Source: JAXMEQ01 sp046348225
GTDB lineage: Bacteria > Pseudomonadota > Gammaproteobacteria > Burkholderiales > Burkholderiaceae_C
Assembly (NCBI GenBank): GCA_046348225.1
Contig: JAXMEQ010000002.1
Span: forward strand, 434,001 to 498,000
Length of the DNA stretch: 64,000 nt
Reading direction: 5' to 3'
The notes under the pieces are model-generated. The model saw nothing but the letters and a program-made list of their open reading frames with translations. It was not told the origin of the DNA and did no database searches. Made by a program: the position numbers and the translations under genes. Shown in pieces: positions 1 through 8,856 of the stretch (position 1 is the stretch's first letter; the number at the start of each line of letters is the position of its first letter).

Positions 1-84
1 ATCAACCTGCGCGCGGGCATGCGCGACTCGGTGCGCGCCATCGACCTGGTCACCATCACGCCCGACGGCAAGATCATCCGCTGA
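1..84 (+). CDS. 3' end of an unidentified protein
   Basis: Only the last 27 codons and a TGA stop (82-84) are inside the window. The visible tail ends in ITPDGKIIR. The frame is open from base 1 and GC-rich like its neighbours. The fragment is too short to assign a family. It ends 15 bp from the stop of the convergent dienelactone-hydrolase-like gene. Confidence 0.6.
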   Translation: MNLRAGMRDSVRAIDLVTITPDGKIIR

Positions 85-99
85 ACACGCCGGGGCCGT

Positions 100-954
100 T
101 CAGGGGCGCCCCACCGTTTCGCGCAGCAGGGCGCGCACGCTCGCGTTGGCGTGGTCGCGCGCCTGCGGGTTCGGGCCCACATGCACGCCCTGCCCCGGGT
201 TCACGCCATTGGGCACATCCATGCGCACGCGCACCGTCCCCACGGCGTTGTCGAAGTCGTGGTAGCTGTCGGGATACACGGTAATGCCAGCGTCCACCTG
301 TTTTGCCAGCGCCATGCAGGGGCCGGGCGGTGTCCAGTCGTCCAGCGCACCCACCAGCATGACGAGCCGCGTCACGGGCTGGTAGCCGCCCTTCAGCGCG
401 TCGGAGCACCCGGGGTAAAACGCAATCGCCACTGCCGGACGCACCGCCTGCAATTGCACATCGGCATGGCGGTTGTCGGTCGCGCCCAGCACGGCGCTGC
501 CGCCATGCGACCAGCCCAGCAGCGCCAGGCGGGCCGGGTCGGCCCAAGGTTGGGCCGCCACCCAGGCCAATGCGGCCAGCGCATCCGCCCGGCGCTGGGC
601 CTGTGCGATACGCCGCTGGCCGATCTTCTGGGTGCAGATCTCAGACTCGCCGCGCGGCGTCAGGCTGTCGGGAAACAGCACGTTGTAGCCCTCGGCCAAC
701 AGCATGTCGGCCATGGCCTGGTGGCGCGCGTTGAGCTGGCCCTTGCGCGGGCCGGTGGTGGCGTACAGCCCGCCACAGCCGTGCAGGGCCACCACGGTCG
801 CGCGCGACGGCTGTGCAGGCCGGAACAACCAGGCATTGAGCGGCGTGCCATCCGGGCTGCTGAAGGTGACAGCCGCGGGTTGGGCGCGGGCCTGCACCAA
901 CCAACCCGCACAACCGAGCATCAAAACAAAAAGTGCCCGCAGCCCGCGTCGCAT
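100..954 (-). CDS. dienelactone hydrolase family protein, probably exported
   Basis: 284 aa, alpha/beta hydrolase fold. A hydrophobic N-terminus ending in an ARA site near residue 24 looks like a signal peptide, so the product is probably periplasmic. The nucleophile elbow GWSHGG lies at 147-152 (Ser149), with Asp205/206 and His232 (YHDFDN) as likely triad partners. These fit the dienelactone hydrolase family; the substrate is unknown. It lies 40 bp downstream of alaS on the same strand. The start codon and first codons fall inside a 57-bp repeat (926-982) and no good Shine-Dalgarno precedes the ATG, so the start is the weakest part of the call. An internal ATG at codon 12 would shorten the signal peptide. 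Confidence 0.85.
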   Translation of the reverse strand: MRRGLRALFVLMLGCAGWLVQARAQPAAVTFSSPDGTPLNAWLFRPAQPSRATVVALHGCGGLYATTGPRKGQLNARHQAMADMLLAEGYNVLFPDSLTPRGESEICTQKIGQRRIAQAQRRADALAALAWVAAQPWADPARLALLGWSHGGSAVLGATDNRHADVQLQAVRPAVAIAFYPGCSDALKGGYQPVTRLVMLVGALDDWTPPGPCMALAKQVDAGITVYPDSYHDFDNAVGTVRVRMDVPNGVNPGQGVHVGPNPQARDHANASVRALLRETVGRP

Positions 955-982
955 CTGCGTGAGGCGCTATGAAAACAATAGC
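926..982 (-). repeat. 57-bp dispersed repeat, copy 1 (core 966-982)
   Basis: The 17-bp core is at 966-982. On the minus strand it is followed by the conserved arm (GCGCCTCACGCAG, then CGCGGGCTGC, then a T-rich end). The unit spans the translation start of the hydrolase at 954, so codons 1 to about 9 of the signal peptide are repeat sequence. Confidence 0.8.
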
Positions 983-994
983 GGACGGCAGCGC

Positions 995-3625
995 TCAGGC
1001 GCGTTCGGCCACCCAGCCCTGCACCGATTGCAGCGCCCCGGCGAGCTTGCTCGCATCGGTGCCGCCGGCCATGGCCATGTCGGGCTTGCCACCGCCCTTG
1101 CCGCCCACCTGCTGGGCCACAAAGTTGACCAGCTCGCCGGCCTTGACTTTGCCCATCACGTCGGCCGTGGCGCCGGCAGCGATCTGCACCTTGGCACCGT
1201 CCACCGCAGCCAGCACGATGGCGGCGGTCTTGAGCTTGTCCTTCAGCTTGTCCATGGTGTCGCGCAGGGTCTTGGCGTCGGCGCCTTCCAGCCGCGCAGC
1301 CAGCACCTTGATGCCCTTGACGTCCACCGCCTGGCTCACGAGCTCGTCGCCCTGGCTGGAGGCGAGCTTGCCCTTGAGCGCGGCGACTTCCTTTTCCAGC
1401 GCCTTCTTTTCTGCCAGCAGCGCTTCAACAGCACCTTGAACTGCGCCACCTCCGGCGGCAACCCGCAGTGCCTGAGCAACGTGAGCGAGCTCACCCAATT
1501 GGTTATTGAGCATCGCCAGCGCGGCCGGGCCAGTCGTCGCTTCTACACGCCGAACGCCAGCTGCCACACCGGATTCCGAGTAGATCTTGAAGACACCGAT
1601 ATCGCCAGTTCGCTGAACATGGGTACCGCCACAGAGCTCGCGGCTGCTGCCAATGTCGAGTACTCGCACGGTATCGCCATACTTCTCGCCGAACAGCATC
1701 ATGGCGCCTGATTTCTGCGCTGATTCGATGTCCATCACGCGCGCCTGGGTCGGCGAATTCGCAATGATCTCGGCATTGACGCGCAGCTCGACCTCACGAA
1801 TCTGCTCAGCCGTCACCGGCGCGTTGTGCGCAAAGTCAAAGCGCGTCTTTTCCGCGTCCACCAGGCTGCCCTTTTGCTGCACATGGCTGCCCAGCACTTC
1901 GCGCAGGGCCTTGTGCATCAGGTGCGTGACGCTGTGGTTGCGCTGGGTGGCGGTGCGCAGCGCCATGTTGACCTTGGCGGTGACCGCGTCACCGACCTTC
2001 AGGGCGCCGCTGGCCAGCACGCCGTGGTGGCCGAACACGTCGGCCTTGATTTTCTGCGTGTCGCTCACGTCAAAGCTCGCGCCCGGCCCCGCCAGCACGC
2101 CCTGGTCGCCCACCTGGCCACCGGCCTCGGAGTAGAACGGCGTGCTGTCCAGCACCACCACGCCCGCCTGCCCGGTCGCCAGCTGCTGCACCGGCGCGCC
2201 GTCCACATACAGGGCGACCACGGTGGCCGGGGCTTCGAGCGTGTCGTAGCCAGTGAAGGTGTTGCCCGCGCCGGTGTATTCCAGCGCACGGTCCATCTTG
2301 AACTTGCCGGCGGCGCGGGCCTGGGCCTTCTGCTTGTCCATCGCCGTGTGGAAGCCGGCTTCGTCCACGCTCAGGCCGCGCTCGCGGCACACGTCGGCCG
2401 ACAGATCGAGCGGGAAGCCATAGGTGTCGTGCAGCTTGAAGGCCACGTCGCCCGGCAGCACCGTCTGGCCGCCGGCCAGTGCGGCGTCCAGGATCTCCAT
2501 GCCGTTTTCCAGCGTCTCGAAGAAGCGTTCTTCTTCCACCCGCAGCACGTCCATGATGCGGGCTGCCTGTGCGGCCAGGTTCGGGTAGGCCTCGCCCATG
2601 AGCTTGACGAGGTCGGGCACCAGCTTGTGGAAGAACGGCGTCTTCTGGCCCAGCTTGTAGCCATGGCGGATCGCGCGACGCACGATGCGGCGCTGCACAT
2701 AGCCGCGGCCCTCGTTGCTGGGGATCACGCCGTCGCTCACCAGGAACGCCGTGGCGCGGATGTGGTCGGCAATCACGCGCAGGCTCTTGTTGCCCAGGTC
2801 CTGGCAACGCGTCTCGCGCGCGGCGGCCTTGATCAGCTGGTCAAAGATGTCGATTTCATAGTTGCTGTGGACATGCTGCAGGATGGCGGCCAGCCGCTCC
2901 AGGCCCATGCCGGTGTCCACGCAGGGCGCGGGCAGCTTTTTCACGCTGCCGTCGGGCTGCATGTCGAACTGCATGAACACGTGGTTCCAGATCTCGATGT
3001 AGCGGTCACCGTCGGCGTCGGGGCTGCCCGGGGGGCCCCCGGCGATGTGCGGGCCGTGGTCGTAGAAGATTTCGCTGCACGGGCCGCAGGGGCCGGTGTC
3101 GGCCATCATCCAGAAGTTGTCGGACGCGTACTTGGCGCCCTTGTTGTCCCCGATGCGCACCACACGCTCGGGCGGCAGGCCGATCTCTTTGGTCCAGATG
3201 TCGTAGGCCTCGTCGTCGTCGATGTAGACCGTGGCCCAGAGCTTGTCCTTGGGCAGCTTGTAGACCTCGGTCAGCAGCTCCCAGCCCCACTTGAGGCTGT
3301 CGCGCTTGAAGTAGTCGCCAAAGCTCCAGTTCCCCAGCATTTCAAAGAAGGTGTGGTGGCGCGCGGTGTAGCCCACGTTCTCCAGGTCGTTGTGCTTGCC
3401 ACCGGCGCGCAGGCAGGCCTGTACCGACGCGGCGCGCACATAGGGCCGCTTGTCGGTGCCCAGGAACACGTCCTTGAACTGCACCATGCCCGAGTTGGTG
3501 AACATCAGCGTCGGGTCGTTGCCCGGCACAAGCGGGCTGGAGGCCACCACGGTGTGGGCCTTGGACGCGAAGAAGTCCAGAAAGGTCTTGCGGATGTCGG
3601 CGACGGTGAAGGTGGGTTGGCTCAT
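995..3625 (-). CDS. alaS: alanine--tRNA ligase
   Basis: 876 aa, the usual length for bacterial AlaRS. The class II catalytic domain is N-terminal (opening MSQPTFTVADIRKTFLDFF). The editing domain has the zinc-binding HSVTH motif in RNHSVTHLMHKAL and the CGGTH motif. A C-terminal dimerisation/C-Ala domain ends in a Gly/Ala-rich tail. The enzyme charges tRNA-Ala in the cytoplasm and hydrolyses mischarged Ser- and Gly-tRNA. The start is the ATG before SQPTFT, where homology begins. It is divergent from the succinate-semialdehyde dehydrogenase gene (184-bp spacer). Confidence 0.98.
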   Translation of the reverse strand: MSQPTFTVADIRKTFLDFFASKAHTVVASSPLVPGNDPTLMFTNSGMVQFKDVFLGTDKRPYVRAASVQACLRAGGKHNDLENVGYTARHHTFFEMLGNWSFGDYFKRDSLKWGWELLTEVYKLPKDKLWATVYIDDDEAYDIWTKEIGLPPERVVRIGDNKGAKYASDNFWMMADTGPCGPCSEIFYDHGPHIAGGPPGSPDADGDRYIEIWNHVFMQFDMQPDGSVKKLPAPCVDTGMGLERLAAILQHVHSNYEIDIFDQLIKAAARETRCQDLGNKSLRVIADHIRATAFLVSDGVIPSNEGRGYVQRRIVRRAIRHGYKLGQKTPFFHKLVPDLVKLMGEAYPNLAAQAARIMDVLRVEEERFFETLENGMEILDAALAGGQTVLPGDVAFKLHDTYGFPLDLSADVCRERGLSVDEAGFHTAMDKQKAQARAAGKFKMDRALEYTGAGNTFTGYDTLEAPATVVALYVDGAPVQQLATGQAGVVVLDSTPFYSEAGGQVGDQGVLAGPGASFDVSDTQKIKADVFGHHGVLASGALKVGDAVTAKVNMALRTATQRNHSVTHLMHKALREVLGSHVQQKGSLVDAEKTRFDFAHNAPVTAEQIREVELRVNAEIIANSPTQARVMDIESAQKSGAMMLFGEKYGDTVRVLDIGSSRELCGGTHVQRTGDIGVFKIYSESGVAAGVRRVEATTGPAALAMLNNQLGELAHVAQALRVAAGGGAVQGAVEALLAEKKALEKEVAALKGKLASSQGDELVSQAVDVKGIKVLAARLEGADAKTLRDTMDKLKDKLKTAAIVLAAVDGAKVQIAAGATADVMGKVKAGELVNFVAQQVGGKGGGKPDMAMAGGTDASKLAGALQSVQGWVAERA

Positions 3626-3760
3626 GGGGTTTCAGTGCTCGGGCGGGGCCCGGTGACGCGTCAATGCTTGATTTGGCGGAACATTCGATTATAAGTTTGA
3701 GGCCTCTGGCGCGCCCTGCGCCGGCCAGTGCCCGGCACCTGACGCCAAAAGCTGGCAAAA

Positions 3761-3780
3761 TTAGTTAACAGGTTAAATAA
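3761..3780. promoter_or_regulatory. imperfect palindrome, candidate operator upstream of gabD
   Basis: TTAGTTAACAGGTTAAATAA reads almost the same on both strands and contains two GTTAA elements. It sits 30 bp before the GTG of the dehydrogenase in an otherwise GC-rich spacer. AT-rich sites of this shape are typical of MarR-type and similar dimeric regulators. No regulator gene is adjacent, so the binding protein is unknown. Confidence 0.45.
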
Positions 3781-3809
3781 CGACCCCTGCCCCTCAGGAG
3801 ACCCGCACC

Positions 3810-5288
3810 GTGGACATGAAGACTTCCCCCCTGGCCCTGCTCAAGGACCCGACCCTTCTGAAAACCGACGCGCTCATCAACGGCACCTGGGTGCCGGGCG
3901 CCAGCCGCTTTGACGTGCACGACCCGAGCAACGGCACCAAGCTGGCCGATGTGGCCAACCTGGGCCCGGCCGACGCCGAGGCCGCCATTGCCGCCGCCAA
4001 CGCCGCCTGGCCGGCCTGGCGCGCCAAGACCGGCAAGGAGCGCAGCATCATCCTGCGCAAGTGGTTTGACCTGCTGATGGCGAACCAGGAGGACCTGGGC
4101 CGCATCATGACCGCCGAGCAGGGCAAGCCCTTTGTCGAGGCCAAGGGCGAAGTGGCCTACGGCGCCAGCTTTGTGGAGTGGTATGCCGAGGAAGCCAAAC
4201 GCATCAACGGCGAAACCCTGCCGCAGTTTGACAACAACCGCCGGCTGATGGTGATCCGCCAGCCCATTGGCGTGTGCGCTGCCATCACGCCGTGGAACTT
4301 CCCGCTGGCCATGATCACGCGCAAGGTGGCCCCGGCGCTGGCCGCCGGCTGCCCGGTGGTCATCAAGCCCGCCGAGCTGACGCCACTGACCGCCCTGGCC
4401 GCCGCCGAGCTGGCCATGCGCGCCGGCATTCCGGCGGGCGTGCTGAACCTGCTGACGGCCGACGGCGCCAACAGCATTGCCGTGGGCAAGGTGTTCTGCG
4501 CCAGCGATACGGTGCGCCACATCAGCTTCACCGGCAGCACCGAGGTCGGTCGCATCCTGATGGCGCAAAGCGCGCCCACGGTGAAGAAACTGGCGCTGGA
4601 GCTGGGTGGCAACGCCCCCTTCATCGTATTTGACGACGCCGACATTGACAGCGCCGTCGAAGGTGCCATGGCCAGCAAGTACCGCAACGCCGGGCAGACC
4701 TGCGTGTGCGCCAACCGCATCTATGTGCAGGACGGCGTGTACGACCAGTTCGTGGAAAAGTTCGCCGCCAGGGTCAAGGCGCTGAAGGTCGGCAACGGCT
4801 TTGAAGACGGCGTGGTGCAAGGCCCGCTGATCGAAGACGCGGCGGTGGAAAAGGTGCAGCGCCACGTGGCCGATGCCGTGGCCAAGGGCGGCAAGGTGGT
4901 GGTGGGCGGGAACAAGCTGCAAGGCCAGTTTTTCGAGCCCACGGTGGTGGCCGACGCCACGGCCGACATGCTGTGCGCCCGGGAAGAAACCTTCGGGCCC
5001 TTTGCGCCGGTGTTCCGCTTCAAGACCGAGCAGGAAGCCATTGACGCCGCCAACAACACCGAGTTCGGCCTGGCCAGCTACTTCTACAGCCGCGACGTGG
5101 GCCGCATCTTCCGCGTGAGCGAGGGCCTGGAATACGGCATGGTGGGCATCAACGTAGGCATCATCGCCACCGAGCACGTGCCCTTTGGCGGCGTCAAGCA
5201 AAGCGGCCTGGGCCGCGAAGGCTCCAGCCACGGCATTGATGAATATGTGGAAATGAAGTACCTGTGCCTGGGCGATATTCTCAGGTAA
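3810..5288 (+). CDS. gabD: NAD(P)-dependent succinate-semialdehyde dehydrogenase
   Basis: 492 aa aldehyde dehydrogenase. Visible family motifs are FTGSTEVGR (cofactor site), ELGG (general-base Glu), NAGQTC with catalytic Cys298, and the C-terminal KQSGLGREGS typical of GabD. The family oxidises succinate semialdehyde to succinate, the last step of GABA and 4-hydroxybutyrate breakdown. The start is the GTG at 3810: CAGGAG (3795-3800) lies 9 nt upstream, while the next ATG (3816) would be 15 nt away. The gene is monocistronic. The GabD assignment over other semialdehyde dehydrogenases rests on motif similarity only. Confidence 0.9.
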   Translation: MDMKTSPLALLKDPTLLKTDALINGTWVPGASRFDVHDPSNGTKLADVANLGPADAEAAIAAANAAWPAWRAKTGKERSIILRKWFDLLMANQEDLGRIMTAEQGKPFVEAKGEVAYGASFVEWYAEEAKRINGETLPQFDNNRRLMVIRQPIGVCAAITPWNFPLAMITRKVAPALAAGCPVVIKPAELTPLTALAAAELAMRAGIPAGVLNLLTADGANSIAVGKVFCASDTVRHISFTGSTEVGRILMAQSAPTVKKLALELGGNAPFIVFDDADIDSAVEGAMASKYRNAGQTCVCANRIYVQDGVYDQFVEKFAARVKALKVGNGFEDGVVQGPLIEDAAVEKVQRHVADAVAKGGKVVVGGNKLQGQFFEPTVVADATADMLCAREETFGPFAPVFRFKTEQEAIDAANNTEFGLASYFYSRDVGRIFRVSEGLEYGMVGINVGIIATEHVPFGGVKQSGLGREGSSHGIDEYVEMKYLCLGDILR

Positions 5289-5388
5289 CCCGGATAGCAG
5301 AACAGGCTGCCGCGATTTTGCTGCCATGATGCACACTTGATCAGGCCGCCGGTGATGGCGGGTGGTCAGCAGTACCAGGGAGACAAGA

Positions 5389-6855
5389 TTGCGCAGCATC
5401 TGGATTGTTTTGTTTCTTTTGTTGGGCAGTTGCGGTGGTGGCAACCCGACCGGACTGGGCGTGGCGCTCACGACAGCGCCCACTGGCACCGGGGCTTCTC
5501 CCATGCGAGCAGAAAGCGTGAGGCCGCTACCAGGCGCCACGCCCCACAGCACGCCCGTCCTGTCGGCCGACGCGCTGTTCGACTGGGCTGAAAGAACGTA
5601 CCCGCAGCTCTTCCCGGGCGCCGCGCAAGCGGGCGTTCTGACACCTTACCAATTCCGCTTTTATCCATCTGCAGGCAATTACCTGGCGGTTGCAAACGGT
5701 GCGGTGTACATCCTGGGTCCAGCCAGCGGTGGCAGCATTCTCAAGGTGGGTGAACTGACCAATTTCACGTGCACGGTTCTGCGCTGCACGAATGCACTCC
5801 CAGTGCGAAGGACCTCCTACGAAAACAAGATGGCCGCAGGCAGCGCGCTCGGCCCGCAATCCATGCCCGCCGGGTCCAACAACGCGTACGCTTTTGCCGA
5901 CTTCTTCCAGGACGGCAGCTACGCCTTGGTCTCCCACTCGCTCATCTACGCGCGGACCCGCGACGCCTCGCTCCTGGGCTCCATTTCCTTTTACCGAATG
6001 GAGGCGGGGCAATGGGTGGACAGAACGTCGCTGCTGCTGTCGGATTCCAGCGGCTGCCTGCACGCCCGCAAAGCGCTAGTCGCGGATTTCAATGGCGATG
6101 GCAAGCCGGACGTTTTCTTTGCCTGCCATGGATACGACTTTCCGGGTGGCCCGCGCGGCGAGCAGCAGCGAGTCCTTCTGAGTCAATCCGATGGCAAGTA
6201 CAGGAATGTCGTTGTCCCGGTGACCTGCTTCTGCCACGGCGCGTCAGCCGCTGATTTTCGCGGCGATGGTTTTGCAGACATTGTGGTTACCGACAACCTG
6301 ATCCGATATACCCCGTTTTTTCTGAGGAACCAGAGGGACGGCACGTTCACTGTGGACACCACCCGACTTATGGGAAGTCCGGCATCGGGGCTGGATCCTG
6401 AAAGCCTCTTCACCAAGTCGATCTTCACGGCCGAGTTCATTGACTTCACCAACACCGGTCGGTATGACCTGTTTCTGGCTGGCAACGAGCCGGGCTCCAA
6501 TGGCGCAGCGACCCGATTCGAGTTCGTACCGCAAATTCTGAAGAACGACGGCAACAACAGCTTCATCGGAACCGAGAAACGCAAGCTGCCCGTGAATCCG
6601 ACGTTCGGTGTCGTCCTGGACATTGTCTTCATTGAGGGAAAAATTCATCTGTCCCGCTCCGGGCTCAAACAGCCCGACAGGTACTACACCGAGGCCGTGG
6701 TCGAAGAAGTGGACTACGCCACGCTATCGTCGCGGGTCACCTACTACCATTCAGGCGTTTACCCTGCGCAGGTCTCCATGTCACAGTGGATCAACTGGTT
6801 GATCTCTTACCAGGGCAAACCTGCGCCGATGGACCGCGCGTTCGCACCCATCTAG
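5389..6855 (+). CDS. VCBS/FG-GAP repeat lipoprotein, hypothetical
   Basis: 488 aa from a TTG start at 5389, chosen because AGGGAG (5377-5382) lies 6 nt upstream; a GTG at 5362 is the alternative. The N-terminus is hydrophobic and ends LLLGSC-GGG, a lipobox-like site, so the protein is probably an outer-membrane or surface lipoprotein. Three calcium-binding-like repeats characteristic of VCBS/FG-GAP domains are visible: DFNGDGKPDVFF, DFRGDGFADIVV and DFTNTGRYDLFL. Base composition looks less GC-rich than in neighbouring genes, hinting at a different history. The function is unknown; beta-propeller proteins of this kind often act in adhesion or binding. Confidence 0.75.
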   Translation: MRSIWIVLFLLLGSCGGGNPTGLGVALTTAPTGTGASPMRAESVRPLPGATPHSTPVLSADALFDWAERTYPQLFPGAAQAGVLTPYQFRFYPSAGNYLAVANGAVYILGPASGGSILKVGELTNFTCTVLRCTNALPVRRTSYENKMAAGSALGPQSMPAGSNNAYAFADFFQDGSYALVSHSLIYARTRDASLLGSISFYRMEAGQWVDRTSLLLSDSSGCLHARKALVADFNGDGKPDVFFACHGYDFPGGPRGEQQRVLLSQSDGKYRNVVVPVTCFCHGASAADFRGDGFADIVVTDNLIRYTPFFLRNQRDGTFTVDTTRLMGSPASGLDPESLFTKSIFTAEFIDFTNTGRYDLFLAGNEPGSNGAATRFEFVPQILKNDGNNSFIGTEKRKLPVNPTFGVVLDIVFIEGKIHLSRSGLKQPDRYYTEAVVEEVDYATLSSRVTYYHSGVYPAQVSMSQWINWLISYQGKPAPMDRAFAPI

Positions 6856-6911
6856 GGCATTGATCGGCCGGCTGCGGCCGGTGGAGGCAGTGGCATGAGC
6901 GACAGGCGCCT

Positions 6912-6917
6912 TACAAT
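6912..6917 (+). promoter_or_regulatory. -10 element of the tRNA-Gly promoter
   Basis: TACAAT matches five of six bases of the sigma-70 -10 consensus and lies 10 nt before the mature tRNA 5' end. No clear -35 element is visible upstream. Confidence 0.5.
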
Positions 6918-6927
6918 AACCGTCATT

Positions 6928-7001
6928 GCGGGCGTCGTTCAATGGCAGGACCTGAGCTTCCCAAGCTCAAGACGTGGGTTCGATTCCCATCGCCCGCTCC
7001 A
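6928..7001 (+). tRNA. tRNA-Gly (anticodon CCC)
   Basis: A cloverleaf can be drawn. The acceptor arm is GCGGGCG pairing with CGCCCGC. The anticodon stem TGAGC/GCTCA holds loop TTCCCAA with anticodon CCC. The T loop is GGTTCGATTCC. The 3' CCA is encoded (6999-7001). It reads GGG glycine codons. A strong terminator hairpin follows within 10 bp. Confidence 0.96.
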
Positions 7002-7011
7002 CACGAAAAAA

Positions 7012-7033
7012 GCCGCCCCCGGGCGGCTTTTTT
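7012..7033 (+). terminator. rho-independent terminator after tRNA-Gly
   Basis: The GCCGCCC/GGGCGGC stem (7012-7018 with 7021-7027) is followed by six T (7028-7033) and preceded by six A (7006-7011). It can therefore work in both directions and may also end the DsrE-like gene transcribed toward it. Confidence 0.9.
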
Positions 7034-7054
7034 GTTTTCCGTGCCAGGGCGCGC

Positions 7055-7507
7055 TCAGGGCCGCAGGTAGGCCCAGCCTTCGCCCTGCTTCTTCATGATC
7101 TCGGTCACACCGGCGGGCACATAGCTGATGGCGGGGTGCATGTCGTCGCGCGTGAGTTTCTGGGCGCGCATGGTGTTTTCGCAGGCCAGCACCTTCACGC
7201 CAGCCCGGGTGGCGTCGGCAATGCGCTGCGCGGTGGGGGACTCCATCTTCAGCATGCCAATACCGGGGCCGTAGGCCACCAGCTCGATTTCCACATTGGC
7301 GGCGCCCACGTCGTCCTGCAGGTTTTTCGCGTTGTTCAGCGCCAGGTTCCATCTGGCCGGGTCCGCGTCGCTCATCTGGATCGCGATCCTGTGCTTCTTG
7401 TTGGTGGAATTCGGGGCTGCAGACCCCGCCGATTGTGCGTGGGCTGCTATCATAAATGTAGCGGCTGCCGAGGCAACCGCGGCCCGCAGGGCAAGGCGTC
7501 GGTTCAT
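7055..7507 (-). CDS. DsrE-family protein with signal peptide
   Basis: 150 aa. The N-terminus MNRRLALRAAVASAAATF, ending in an AHA-type cleavage site near residue 24, indicates export to the periplasm. The mature part resembles small DsrE/DsrF-like sulfur-relay proteins, with one conserved cysteine in VLACENTMRAQ. Cytoplasmic DsrE proteins carry sulfur; the role of exported single-domain members is not established. A 17-bp repeat core (7446-7462) lies within the signal-peptide codons. It faces the tRNA-Gly terminator. Confidence 0.8.
   Translation of the reverse strand: MNRRLALRAAVASAAATFMIAAHAQSAGSAAPNSTNKKHRIAIQMSDADPARWNLALNNAKNLQDDVGAANVEIELVAYGPGIGMLKMESPTAQRIADATRAGVKVLACENTMRAQKLTRDDMHPAISYVPAGVTEIMKKQGEGWAYLRP
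7446..7462. repeat. 17-bp repeat core, copy 2
   Basis: GCTATCATAAATGTAGC fits the GCTAY-N7-RTAGC core exactly. The 40-bp arm is not clearly recognisable. It encodes AATFMIAA in the signal peptide of the DsrE-family gene on the opposite strand. Confidence 0.6.
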
Positions 7508-7579
7508 GGTCGGGTGTCTCCGTGACGATGGGCTGCCATTTCAACACACTGGTAGCATTCGCCGCTGGTTTCCCGACGC

Positions 7580-7951
7580 ATGCTGCCCATGACGATTGAA
7601 GTTGCCTTTGAATCCCCGGACCTGGTGATCGTCCGAACCCACGGCGTGCTGCTGCGCGCCGAGGTGGACGCCGCCAAACGCCAGGTGCACGCCCACATGC
7701 AGCAGCATGGCAGGCAGCATGTGCTGATCGTCATCGACGACGGTTTTGCCGACCTCGAGGCCTTTGCCACCTGGGAAGACATCGAGGAAGACGCCTTCAT
7801 TCAGCAGCAAGTCGTCCGCCTGGCCATCGTCGGCGACCTGCGCTGGCGCGACAAGGCGGTGCTGTTCTTCCTGAACGCAGTGGGCCGCTTCCAGATCGAC
7901 TATTTCAAGCCCGAGCACGAGCCGCTGGCGCGGGCCTGGCTGCTGGCCTAG
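7580..7951 (+). CDS. SpoIIAA-like (STAS/SEC14-type) protein
   Basis: 123 aa. Sequence such as PDLVIVRTHGVLLRAEVDAAKRQV and VLIVIDDGFADLEAF fits the SpoIIAA-like small-protein family, which adopts a STAS/SEC14-like alpha/beta fold. No enzymatic residues are evident and the function is unknown. Either ATG 7580 or ATG 7589 could be used; neither has a convincing ribosome binding site. Its TAG stop (7949-7951) overlaps the stop of the convergent hydrolase gene through the shared CTAG. Confidence 0.7.
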   Translation: MLPMTIEVAFESPDLVIVRTHGVLLRAEVDAAKRQVHAHMQQHGRQHVLIVIDDGFADLEAFATWEDIEEDAFIQQQVVRLAIVGDLRWRDKAVLFFLNAVGRFQIDYFKPEHEPLARAWLLA

Positions 7952-8772
7952 GGCTTCAGCACGTCGCGCAGGAACCCTTCCGTCGGGTGGCGGGCGGCGG
8001 GCAGGTTCATCAGGGTGTGCGGGGCACCGGGGATCAGCACCACGCTGGCCTGCTTGTTGGCCTTGAGTGCCGCACCACAGTGGCCGGTGGCCATGGCATT
8101 GCCCAGCCAGCTGTTGCTGGGGGAAAAGAAGACGTCGGTCGAACTCATCACGTTCAGCACCGGCCGGTCGTCGGGCAGCGCGGTGGCGTGGGCCTGCACA
8201 AAGTAGTTGTCTTCACAGCTCCACGAGTAAATGATGCGCCCGGCAAACTCCCGGCCGGTGTAGCGGGCCACGGCGGTGGCGCCTTCGCTGGTGCCCGCCA
8301 GCACCACGCGGGCGGTGTCGGCCCAGGGAAGGCCTGGCAGGGCCCTGGCGGCCAGCGCAATTTCAGCCAGCCGCAGCGCGTGCACCTTTTCATAAGTGGC
8401 CTTGTCCACCGGGGACTTGTAGGTCAGTCGGTTGGGCAGGGCGAACGAGTCGGGCGCCAGGCTGGCAATGCCCATGCCGGCCAGCCACTGCTGCCATTCG
8501 CCGATGGCTTTCAGCGCCAGGCCCGAGGAGCCGTGCATGAACACCACCACCGGCACGCGCTGGCGGGCCTCCTTCGGCGCGCCGCGCAGCGGTCCCAGGT
8601 AGGGGGCGCCGCCCGTCACGCTGGCGGGCAGCGCCACCTGGGCGCCGGCGATCACGTCTTGCGCGGACGCCGCGGTGTGCACCACGGCGTCACCCTTGAT
8701 CTCGCCCTGGGGTGCCTGGGCCCAGGCGCTGGCGGCCAGCAGCAGGCTGGCCAGAAGAACACTGTTTTTCAT
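7948..8772 (-). CDS. exported alpha/beta hydrolase (dienelactone hydrolase-like)
   Basis: 274 aa. The start is the ATG at 8772, preceded by AAGGAGCC; an in-frame ATG further upstream lacks a ribosome binding site and would hide the signal peptide (MKNSVLLASLLLAASAWAQA). The oxyanion-hole region is FMHGSSG. The nucleophile is Ser162 in GTSEG, with Asp213 (SSTDVFF) and His252 (GAPHTLM). This is a complete triad in a periplasmic hydrolase of unknown substrate. It is divergent from a LysR gene 84 bp away, a layout that often means the regulator controls it. Confidence 0.85.
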   Translation of the reverse strand: MKNSVLLASLLLAASAWAQAPQGEIKGDAVVHTAASAQDVIAGAQVALPASVTGGAPYLGPLRGAPKEARQRVPVVVFMHGSSGLALKAIGEWQQWLAGMGIASLAPDSFALPNRLTYKSPVDKATYEKVHALRLAEIALAARALPGLPWADTARVVLAGTSEGATAVARYTGREFAGRIIYSWSCEDNYFVQAHATALPDDRPVLNVMSSTDVFFSPSNSWLGNAMATGHCGAALKANKQASVVLIPGAPHTLMNLPAARHPTEGFLRDVLKP

Positions 8773-8856
8773 GGTTTTGGCTCCTTTGGCCCGCACTCTA
8801 GGTGGCGGGGCGAAGCCTGTCCAATGCATATGTCGTCTGATTCATAATTAATTGCT

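Noticed and set aside
1826..3694. 622-codon open frame opposite alaS
   Set aside because: Antisense shadow of a high-GC gene: no family similarity, Gln/His/Val-rich composition, and fully covered by the well-supported alaS.
3765..5552. 595-codon open frame opposite gabD
   Set aside because: Same shadow effect; composition rich in His, Gln and Gly with no recognisable domain.
6895..7098. Small ORF across tRNA-Gly
   Set aside because: Overlaps the tRNA gene and its terminator completely and encodes nothing recognisable.
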